In this document: positions 1 to 5,074 of the stretch, in pieces
How the letters are laid out: each line of letters opens with the position of its first letter
Numbering within the stretch: position 1 is the first letter of the stretch
Source of the DNA: Chitinophagaceae bacterium
GTDB taxonomy: Bacteria; Bacteroidota; Bacteroidia; Chitinophagales; Chitinophagaceae
DNA: 5,829 nt
NCBI GenBank assembly: GCA_016741945.1
Contig: JACVCQ010000176.1
Span: 1-5,829, forward strand
Reading direction: 5' to 3'
Position numbers and translations under genes: made by a program
The notes under the pieces: model-generated
The model's input: the letters and a program-made list of their open reading frames with translations, nothing else
What the model was told of the DNA's origin: nothing
The model's database searches: none

Positions 1-541
1 CACTACAGTATCGACCAACACCAAAATAACCTGCCATTTCCTCCAAGGTTTTCACGAGTCGCATCGGACTTTCATAAAACACCATGGTTCGTTGCTCGGT
101 TGCCAATTGTTTAAAAAGTGTTTGTCTGCCTTTTTTCAATGGCAAAAATCCTTCAAATACAAAACGATTAGAAGGAATGCCACTATTCACCAATGCCGGA
201 ACAAATGCAGTGGTACCAGGTAGACATTCCACTTTGATGCCTTCCTGTACACAGGCTCTTACCAATAAAAAAGCCGGATCAGAAATCCCAGGTGTACCCG
301 CATCTGTAATCAGTGCAAAAGTTTTCCCGGCTTTCATCTGATCTGTCAAATGAGCCACTACTTTATGTTCATTATGTTGGTGATAAGGAGAAAGCGGCTT
401 CTGTATCTGATAATGATTCAACAACTTAGAGGAGGTACGTGTATCCTCACATAAGATCACATCCACTTGCTGTAATACTTCCAATGAACGAAGAGTTACA
501 TCCTTGAGGTTACCGATGGGTGTGGGGACGAGATATAGCAT
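1..541 (-). CDS. rsmI: 16S rRNA (cytidine(1402)-2'-O)-methyltransferase RsmI, C-terminus cut by window edge
   Basis: RsmI transfers a methyl group from SAM to the 2'-O of C1402 in the decoding centre of 16S rRNA. The 180 visible codons read cleanly from ATG at 541. Family motifs appear in order: VPTPIGNLKDVTLRSL near residues 5-20, CEDTRTSSKLL at 31-41, ALITDAGTPGISDPA at 76-90 (the glycine-rich SAM-binding part of the tetrapyrrole-methylase fold), LPGTTAFVPALVNSGI at 107-122 and FYESPMRL at 155-162. The family is usually about 220-290 residues, so roughly the last quarter lies outside the window. The start is chosen because the conserved LYLVPTPIGNL block begins at residue 2. No Shine-Dalgarno is visible; instead the base of an inverted heptamer repeat sits about ten bases upstream. 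It is codirectional with purS and may be cotranscribed through the repeat. Confidence 0.95.
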   Translation of the reverse strand, partial: MLYLVPTPIGNLKDVTLRSLEVLQQVDVILCEDTRTSSKLLNHYQIQKPLSPYHQHNEHKVVAHLTDQMKAGKTFALITDAGTPGISDPAFLLVRACVQEGIKVECLPGTTAFVPALVNSGIPSNRFVFEGFLPLKKGRQTLFKQLATEQRTMVFYESPMRLVKTLEEMAGYFGVGRYCS

Positions 542-628
542 GCGAGGTGGGATTTCTGATTTCTGATGTCGGATGTCGGATTTGAGCAATACTTATATCA
601 GACATCAGACATCAAATATCCGACATCA
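542..628 (-). repeat. Inverted array of 7-base repeats between purS and rsmI
   Basis: Read on the minus strand, the purS stop TGA (631-629) is followed without a gap by five consecutive 7-base units of consensus TGATGTC (628-594). A 10-base linker follows (593-584), then five units of roughly the complementary word, consensus AMATCMG (583-549). The arms pair imperfectly: plus-strand 564-577 matches the inverse of 601-614 at 13 of 14 positions, with further partial pairing outwards to 551/627. Transcripts from purS towards rsmI could therefore fold into a long hairpin ending about ten bases before the rsmI ATG. There is no clear U-tract for a classic intrinsic terminator. The periodicity and position are seen directly; any role in termination, mRNA stability or control of rsmI translation is inference. 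Confidence 0.85.
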
Positions 629-877
629 TCAATTTATCATTTCAATCTCATAAAACTCCATTACCGGATTCGCGAGTAGTTTTTTGGAAGCATCTTCAGC
701 TATTTGTTGCGCTTCTGCTTCAGAAGCAGCTTCGATTTGCAGTGTAATGTGTTTACCTACTCTAACATCATGTATGGCTCCTAAACCAAGGTTTTGGAGC
801 CCCCCCAACACTGCTTTACCTTGTGGATCGAGGAGGTCTTTTAATGGCATTACTTTAATCTGCACGTTATAAGTCAT
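629..877 (-). CDS. purS: Phosphoribosylformylglycinamidine (FGAM) synthase subunit PurS
   Basis: PurS is the small subunit of the three-part FGAM synthase (PurL, PurQ, PurS). This complex converts FGAR, glutamine and ATP to FGAM in step four of purine synthesis; PurS bridges the glutaminase and synthetase and helps ammonia transfer. The 82-residue length is typical. Family landmarks are LLDPQGKAVLGGLQNLG at residues 15-31, the DVRVGKHITLQIEA block at 37-50, and the ending KLLANPVMEFYEIE at 66-79. The ATG at 877 overlaps the pssA stop as ATGA, so translation is probably coupled to pssA. purL and purQ are not in the window, so purS is detached from its partners here. A run of seven G (plus-strand C 800-806) encodes part of LGGLQ. 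The stop TGA is immediately followed by a second TGA that starts the heptamer array. Confidence 0.96.
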   Translation of the reverse strand: MTYNVQIKVMPLKDLLDPQGKAVLGGLQNLGLGAIHDVRVGKHITLQIEAASEAEAQQIAEDASKKLLANPVMEFYEIEMIN

Positions 878-1638
878 GATTCTTTTTGTTTAAGAAGCAA
901 AGATAGAACTACATAAGCAATAAAAGTGATAGGAACTGATAACCACCCCCACAGGAAAGCTGTAATCATAGCAATAATACCCATCAGTAGAAAAGGAAAT
1001 AGTTTCTGCATGCTCAACTGCGTGAATTTGAGTGCCATCATAGGTAGTGTTGATACCATCAAATAACTTATTAAAACAATGATGGCATACCAAACCCATT
1101 TATTTAGTAATAGCGTAATCACCCATGTTTCTCGGGTATTCCAGTAGATCAATGGAAAAGAAGCCAGCAATAAACCCGCTGCAGGTATCGGCACCCCTTT
1201 AAATCCATGCTGTTGGGTGGTATCGATATTAAATCGTGCAAGTCTGAAAGCGCCTGCACATGGCAAGATGAACGCCGGTAATAACCAACCCATTGAAGCA
1301 TCTAATCCATCCGGTTCTTGTGCTACTGATAATCTAAGAAACTGCCAAGCTATCAGTCCAGGGACTACCCCAAAACTTACCACGTCTGCTAAAGAATCTA
1401 ATTGTTTGCCCATATCTGAGGGAACTTTCAATAAACGCGCAAAAAAACCGTCACAAAAATCAATAAGTGCGGCCACTGCCAACAGCACACTTGCCCATTG
1501 CATGTGTTCGGGTATCTCTACAATAGTTTCTCCGTTGGATGAATAGGCCATTGTTAAACCAGTTTGCATTACCATTACAATGGCAAGACAACCACATAAC
1601 AAATTCAAAAGGGTAAAGAGGTTTGGGATTTGTTTCAT
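874..1638 (-). CDS. pssA: CDP-diacylglycerol-serine O-phosphatidyltransferase (phosphatidylserine synthase)
   Basis: An integral membrane enzyme that joins CDP-diacylglycerol and L-serine to give phosphatidylserine and CMP, the precursor of phosphatidylethanolamine. The CDP-alcohol phosphotransferase signature DGx2ARx8Gx3Dx3D is complete: D63, G64, A67, R68, G77, D81 and D85 in 254-residue numbering. PssA-type landmarks FRLARFN (131-137) and GFKGVPIPAAG (145-155) follow, along with several hydrophobic membrane segments. ATG 1638 is preferred because MKQIPNLFTLLNLLCG is the usual family N-terminus. An in-frame ATG at 1668 would add ten residues (MDYGLSTINI) read out of a palindromic heptamer repeat and is probably spurious. 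It lies between pepP and purS on the same strand and overlaps purS by four bases. No decarboxylase (psd) gene is visible. Confidence 0.95.
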   Translation of the reverse strand: MKQIPNLFTLLNLLCGCLAIVMVMQTGLTMAYSSNGETIVEIPEHMQWASVLLAVAALIDFCDGFFARLLKVPSDMGKQLDSLADVVSFGVVPGLIAWQFLRLSVAQEPDGLDASMGWLLPAFILPCAGAFRLARFNIDTTQQHGFKGVPIPAAGLLLASFPLIYWNTRETWVITLLLNKWVWYAIIVLISYLMVSTLPMMALKFTQLSMQKLFPFLLMGIIAMITAFLWGWLSVPITFIAYVVLSLLLKQKES

Positions 1639-1647
1639 GATATTTAT

Positions 1648-1689
1648 GGTTGATAGACCATAGTCCATGGACCATGGTCTATGGACTAC
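1648..1689 (-). repeat. Palindromic 7-base repeat array between pepP and pssA
   Basis: Immediately after the pepP stop TGA (1692-1690), the minus strand reads as six consecutive 7-base units, consensus ATGGWCY: GTAGTCC, then ATAGACC, and four more down to 1648. Because the unit is close to self-complementary, the array contains a 28-base palindrome at 1661-1688. Thirteen of its 14 base pairs match, the exception being G1669 against T1680, and its centre is GACCATGGTC. The array fills most of the 51-base gap between the pepP stop and the preferred pssA start. It supplies the alternative upstream ATG at 1668. No U-rich tail is present, so it is not a standard intrinsic terminator. Confidence 0.85.
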
Positions 1690-2985
1690 TCACTTATTTT
1701 TCTTCATCAACCCCTCAATCTCTTCCACGGTAATAGGAATATTTCTCATAAGGTCGATATTGCCATTTTTTGTAATCCAAAAATTATTTTCGATTCTCAC
1801 ACCCAATTGTTCTTCTTCAATATAAATACCTGGTTCAATGGTAAAAACCATTCCCGCTTGTATAGGTTCCGTTCTTGTTCCTAAATCATGCACATCGATT
1901 CCCAGATGATGCGAGATTCCATGATACAGGTATTTGCGATATGCTCTGTTCTCGGGATCTTCATTCTTCACTTCTGTTTTTCTCAATAAGCCAATTTTCA
2001 AAAACTGTTGTGTAGCTTCCTCCCCTACTTTTTCAGTATAATCTATTATAGAAATTCCCGGTTTTAAAATACTTTTTGCATAATTATGTAAATGTAAACA
2101 TGCATTGTAAACTGTTTTTTGTCTGCGTGTGAATTTACCGTTAACGGGTACTGTTCTAGTAAGATCTGCACAATATCCGCCGTACTCTGCACCAAAATCC
2201 ATCAATACCATCTCTCCATCCTTACATTCCTGATTATTGGAAACGTAGTGAAGGGTCCTGGCTCTGTCACCACTAGCAATAATACTTCCATAAGCCGGTC
2301 CGGTAGCACGTTGACTATAAAAACTGTGGAAGATCTCTGCTTCAATCTCATATTCAAAAACACCGGGCTTGATGAATCCCAATAATCTACGAAAAGTAAG
2401 ATCAGTGATATTAATTGCCTGTTGTAATACAGCCACTTCCTCTTTGGTCTTGATAGCTCTCATAGACTTCATAATCTTAGCAGCACGGTGATAGGTATGC
2501 AATGGATACCGTTCTTTCATCTCATCTACAAAACGATAATCCCTACTTCTAATCAATGATGCCTTACGATCATTTTCATTGGTATCCAGATATACACTAT
2601 CTGCCAAATGCATCCATGTTTGTAAAAGGGCATCTAAGCTGTCCAGCCAGACAATTGTGGTTATCCCTGAGATAGCAGTGGCTTCCTGTTTACGAAGACG
2701 TTTACCATCCCATTTCTCTTTCAGTTCATTGGGACGAACCAATACCAATACTTCTCTGTATTTCGGATCCGGACAATCGGGAAAAAGAACAACCATGGAG
2801 TCTTCTTGGGTAATACCGCTTAACCAATATAAATTACTATTCTGCTTGAACTTGTGTAGTGCATCGCCGTTCATTGGCCATTCGTCATTGCTAACAAAAA
2901 TGGCTAGACTATTGGGTAGCATGGCTTTGATAAAACGCTTACGATTGATTATGAACAGATTGGGGTCGAGCGGCAAGTATTTCAT
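1690..2985 (-). CDS. pepP: Xaa-Pro aminopeptidase (aminopeptidase P, M24B family)
   Basis: Removes an N-terminal residue that precedes proline, using a two-metal (usually Mn) centre in the pita-bread fold. The 431-residue length matches bacterial aminopeptidase P. Residues about 10-150 form the N-terminal aminopeptidase P domain (FIINRKRFIKAM, NSNLYWLSGITQEDS) and about 175-425 the catalytic domain. The expected metal ligands are all present: D263 (MDFGAEYGGY), D274 (CADLTRTV), H359 (HGISHHLGIDVHD), E384 (TIEPGIY) and E399 (GVRIENNFW). H246, H355 and H366 are also conserved. No signal peptide is seen, so it is probably cytoplasmic. The start MKYLPLDPNLF is the usual Bacteroidota N-terminus and has no Shine-Dalgarno. 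It is the first visible gene of the minus-strand run and diverges from the gene at 3161. Confidence 0.96.
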   Translation of the reverse strand: MKYLPLDPNLFIINRKRFIKAMLPNSLAIFVSNDEWPMNGDALHKFKQNSNLYWLSGITQEDSMVVLFPDCPDPKYREVLVLVRPNELKEKWDGKRLRKQEATAISGITTIVWLDSLDALLQTWMHLADSVYLDTNENDRKASLIRSRDYRFVDEMKERYPLHTYHRAAKIMKSMRAIKTKEEVAVLQQAINITDLTFRRLLGFIKPGVFEYEIEAEIFHSFYSQRATGPAYGSIIASGDRARTLHYVSNNQECKDGEMVLMDFGAEYGGYCADLTRTVPVNGKFTRRQKTVYNACLHLHNYAKSILKPGISIIDYTEKVGEEATQQFLKIGLLRKTEVKNEDPENRAYRKYLYHGISHHLGIDVHDLGTRTEPIQAGMVFTIEPGIYIEEEQLGVRIENNFWITKNGNIDLMRNIPITVEEIEGLMKKNK

Positions 2986-3085
2986 CGGTTCGTATTTGAG
3001 ATTTGCAATATAAAGCTTTATGGTGCAGCTACCCTTAAAACTTAGGCTTATCTCATCGGGTAATTGTTAAAAAAATACCAATAAG

Positions 3086-3142
3086 TACGAAAGATTTCTT
3101 ATTTACGAATCTACTCGTATATTTACTACGAAATCATTCGTT
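3086..3142 (+). promoter_or_regulatory. Cluster of three 16-bp TACGA dyads, probable repressor operators
   Basis: Three 16-base imperfect palindromes all begin with TACGA: TACGAAAGATTTCTTA (3086-3101), TACGAATCTACTCGTA (3104-3119) and TACGAAATCATTCGTT (3127-3142). The second pairs TACGA with TCGTA; the third pairs ACGAA with TTCGT around ATCA. They end 18 bases before the ATG at 3161 and flank or overlap the best promoter candidate. Repeated dyads of equal length suggest cooperative binding by a dimeric repressor. The size resembles BlaI/MecI-type winged-helix operators, but this assignment is inference and no regulator gene is in the window. Confidence 0.55.
3096..3125 (+). promoter_or_regulatory. 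Possible Bacteroidota-type promoter for the 3161 gene
   Basis: TATATTTA (3118-3125) differs from the Bacteroidota -7 consensus TAnnTTTG only in its last base. TTC at 3096-3098, 19 bases upstream, is one base off the -33 TTG. The -7 element begins at the end of the second TACGA dyad and lies just before the third, so bound repressor would block it. AT-rich DNA makes chance matches likely. Confidence 0.3.
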
Positions 3143-3160
3143 CACTAAAAAACAAACCGC

Positions 3161-3910
3161 ATGAAAACGTTTATGAACAGCAAGTGGATTGGTGCAGGGA
3201 TATTGGCACTATCAGTCATTGGCATTAGTGCTTGGAAAGTTGCAGATGAATCTGTAAACCCTCCCAAACCTTTTTCCTACACCTATATAGATGAGGATAC
3301 CACCAAAAGCAAAAAGAAATTTAAAGTGTATACAGATAATGACAGAGAATACAAAGTGGGAGATCTGGACAAAGCTTTAAAAGAACTCGACAAAGCCACA
3401 CTTGAACTAGACCGTGAACTCAAAATTGATTTCACCAAAATGGAAAAGGAAATGAAAAAAGCCATGGAAGAAATCAAAAAAATGGATGTGGAAGGCATCA
3501 GAAAAGAAGTAGAGAGTGCGATGAGAGAGGTACAAGCTGCTTTACGCGAAATCGATTTTAAAGAAATACATAAAGAGGTAGAAAAAGAAATGGTAAAAGT
3601 AAAAGAAGAGCTCAAGGGTGAAAAAATCAAACACCATATTGATTTTGAAGGTATCAGAAAAGAAGTAGAAAAAGGAATGGCTGAAGCCAAAGAAGGCATT
3701 CGCGAAGCCAAAAAAAACATTGAAGAACTGAAGGCTTTTGTAGATGAATTAGACAAAGACGGATTAATTGATAAAGACAAATCGTACAAGATCCAGATCA
3801 AAAACAAAAAGCTCTGGATCAACGGAAAAGAGCAGTCAGCAGAAGTGAATAAAAAGTATAGTAAGTACTTGGATAAGGAAGATTATTCGATTGAGAGAGA
3901 AGAGGATTAG
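3161..3910 (+). CDS. Unrecognised membrane-anchored coiled-coil protein with four 13-residue repeats
   Basis: I cannot assign a function to this 249-residue protein. Residues about 9-24 form one hydrophobic segment (WIGAGILALSVIGISAW) after a short basic start, suggesting a membrane anchor or uncleaved signal. Residues 65-200 are extremely rich in Lys and Glu and predict a long helix or coiled coil. Within it D-[FV]-x2-[MI]-x-K-E-[MV]-x3-M occurs four times, at 90, 109, 132 and 161, with growing spacing (19, 23, 29). A short tail (about 208-237, KLWINGKEQSAEVNKKYSKYL) follows; it resembles tails I associate with Bacteroidota proteins near BlaI/BlaR1-type regulators, but only from memory. The ATG at 3161 is chosen because the hydrophobic segment follows closely; M5 is an alternative. 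It is a single gene, divergent from pepP and convergent with the PorP-like gene, behind a dyad cluster. The stop TAG opens a heptamer-like repeat. Confidence 0.85.
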   Translation: MKTFMNSKWIGAGILALSVIGISAWKVADESVNPPKPFSYTYIDEDTTKSKKKFKVYTDNDREYKVGDLDKALKELDKATLELDRELKIDFTKMEKEMKKAMEEIKKMDVEGIRKEVESAMREVQAALREIDFKEIHKEVEKEMVKVKEELKGEKIKHHIDFEGIRKEVEKGMAEAKEGIREAKKNIEELKAFVDELDKDGLIDKDKSYKIQIKNKKLWINGKEQSAEVNKKYSKYLDKEDYSIEREED

Positions 3911-4043
3911 TGAATGGTGAATTAGTGAATTGTTAATTACTTAGGTTTAGTTAGTAGTGAATAGTCAGTAGTCAGTGTACTCCCCCCCCCCTTTCTACTC
4001 ACTACTCACTACTCACTATTGACTATTCACTATTGACTATTCA
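3911..4043. repeat. 7-base repeat arrays filling the convergent intergenic region
   Basis: From the minus-strand TAG stop of the PorP-like gene (4046-4044), seven perfect-register 7-base units follow back to 3995. All fit TSARTAG, for example TGAATAG and TCAATAG. From the plus-strand TAG stop at 3908-3910, the same word recurs with looser spacing: TGAATGG at 3911, TGAATTAG at 3918, TGAATTG at 3926, then TAGTGAATAGTCAGTAGTCA at 3955-3974. The two sets face each other, so the region is an inverted repeat. The 13-base word TAGTGAATAGTCA (3955-3967) has two exact inverse copies, at 4020-4032 and 4034-4046. Ten consecutive C (3982-3991) lie between the arms. Confidence 0.9.
3948..4039. terminator. 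Candidate bidirectional terminator or 3'-end hairpin
   Basis: In plus-strand RNA, 3948-3972 pairs with 4015-4039 over 25 uninterrupted positions: 22 Watson-Crick and three G-U (3952/4035, 3954/4033, 3968/4019). In minus-strand RNA the three wobbles become A-C mismatches, so the fold is stronger for transcripts of the 3161 gene. The loop contains the C10 tract. A hairpin between convergent genes suits transcript-end formation, but neither side has the U-run of a textbook intrinsic terminator. Confidence 0.5.
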
Positions 4044-5066
4044 CTAAAACTTCACCGTCGGACATTTCACCGCATTACTGCTGTTGGAGAAAATTCCACT
4101 CTTAATGATCGAGATTTCATAGGCACCACGATATCCATTGATGTTGCCCAAATTAGAAATAGTAGCATCATAATTAAATGTGAAACGAGTATCATTCACC
4201 TGATAACCTACCATTGGTATCACTGCATCTTTATGACGATAGTATAAGCCTAAAATCATTTGTTGTTCCCCATCGCCACTGAGATTACGATTGGCATTAA
4301 AACCCAATACGGTTTCCCAAGCATTACCCATTTTACTGACATAGATATTGGGATTCACAATCCACAAATCTTCAAACTTGATACTGGCATTTACAAAACC
4401 AGTGAATCGAGGATTTAATCTGGCATCCACAGCAGTAGGCGAAAAGAAGCTTTCACGTGGACGATTCACATGCTTTGCGCTCACACCTAGATTGAAATAA
4501 AAATTATCGGATGCAAAATAGGCATAGTTCATACCTACTTGAAGGTCAACAAAAGTTGTTTGACTAAATAGGAATGGCTCATTCGACGGTACATTCACAT
4601 CAAAGAATTGTCCATTCCATTGGTTATCAAAATTGAGTTTGCTGATATCGATACGCTTATTAATAAACCCTACTGAAAATCCACCGCTCAATAAACTGTT
4701 GTATCCTAACATTTGATGATAAGCGACACTGGCATAACCATTGGTGGATATAAGATTACCGCTACCCGCTCTATCACTGTATAAGGCGGCTCCTACCCCC
4801 ATCCAACCATTTTCAAAACGGTTGCCAAATAATTTGGTATCACCCCACAAACTCATGGTACGAAAAGGAGTTCCTACACTGGCCCATTGATTTCGGTAAT
4901 TACCGCCGATTCGATAATCGAAATCAGGATTAAATCCTGTATTGGCCGGATTCACCAACATAGGTGTATTGAAGTATTGAGAAAAATTCAATCCTTGTCC
5001 ACTCACATTTACAGCAAGCAAACAAAACGTGAACCCAATTATTATCTTATGAACACTAGTACGCAT
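4044..5066 (-). CDS. PorP/SprF-family type IX secretion system membrane protein
   Basis: Members of this family are outer-membrane beta-barrel proteins of the type IX secretion system. SprF-like members are needed to export or attach partner proteins bearing type B C-terminal sorting domains. From ATG 5066 the protein has 340 residues, normal for the family. It has a signal peptide (MRTSVHKIIIGFTFCLLAVNVSG, likely cut near residue 23) and the conserved start FSQYFNTPMLVNPANTGF. Also conserved are YRNQWASVGTPFRTMSLWGD, many alternating barrel strands with aromatic residues, and the ending GAYEISIIKSG...KCPTVKF. A GTG at 5072 could add two residues, but ATG 5066 gives the better signal peptide. 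The upstream sorting-domain gene ends 8 bases earlier, so the two are surely cotranscribed. The TAG stop is part of the heptamer array. A specific name (porP or sprF) is not given because paralogues are common. Confidence 0.93.
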   Translation of the reverse strand: MRTSVHKIIIGFTFCLLAVNVSGQGLNFSQYFNTPMLVNPANTGFNPDFDYRIGGNYRNQWASVGTPFRTMSLWGDTKLFGNRFENGWMGVGAALYSDRAGSGNLISTNGYASVAYHQMLGYNSLLSGGFSVGFINKRIDISKLNFDNQWNGQFFDVNVPSNEPFLFSQTTFVDLQVGMNYAYFASDNFYFNLGVSAKHVNRPRESFFSPTAVDARLNPRFTGFVNASIKFEDLWIVNPNIYVSKMGNAWETVLGFNANRNLSGDGEQQMILGLYYRHKDAVIPMVGYQVNDTRFTFNYDATISNLGNINGYRGAYEISIIKSGIFSNSSNAVKCPTVKF

Positions 5067-5074
5067 ACACACTA

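Larger units (their letters stand above)
2986..3160. promoter_or_regulatory. Divergent intergenic region between pepP and the coiled-coil gene
   Basis: These 175 AT-rich bases separate two divergently read genes and must hold the promoter of each unless one starts further away. The plus-strand side contains three TACGA dyads (listed separately). The pepP-proximal side contains a perfect 12-base palindrome, ATAAAGCTTTAT (3010-3021). I found no convincing Bacteroidota promoter (TTG, about 20 bases, TAnnTTTG) for pepP. None of the heptamer repeats of the other three spacers occur here. Confidence 0.6.

Noticed and set aside
84..341. 85-codon plus-strand open frame at the left edge
   Set aside because: It is an antisense shadow of rsmI, which shows all family motifs in the other direction.
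542..628. Possible CRISPR array or IS inverted repeat
   Set aside because: Units are only 7 bases long with no spacers between them, and there is no transposase or cas gene; the spacing fits tandem heptamers only.
800..806. Run of seven C (G7 in purS) as a phase-variation or frameshift site
   Set aside because: The frame is intact, the run encodes ordinary Gly codons in a conserved region, and a metabolic subunit is an unlikely phase-variable gene.
1217..1546. 109-codon plus-strand open frame opposite pssA
   Set aside because: It is an antisense shadow of pssA and runs across the conserved phosphotransferase signature; no recognisable motif.
2579..3013. 144-codon plus-strand open frame opposite the pepP N-terminal half
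   Set aside because: It is an antisense shadow of pepP, whose motifs and catalytic residues are complete; no protein-like features were seen.
3010..3021. Perfect 12-base palindrome ATAAAGCTTTAT as an operator
   Set aside because: It is a single copy of a short AT-rich palindrome with no related site nearby; chance occurrence is plausible, so it is only mentioned within the divergent region.
3283..3822. 179-codon open frame on the minus strand, Ser/Phe/Leu rich
   Set aside because: It is the exact antisense of the Lys/Glu-rich coiled-coil gene, and AAA/GAA-rich codons read backwards give Ser/Phe/Leu without stops. It has no domain motif and no spacing suitable for a separate gene.
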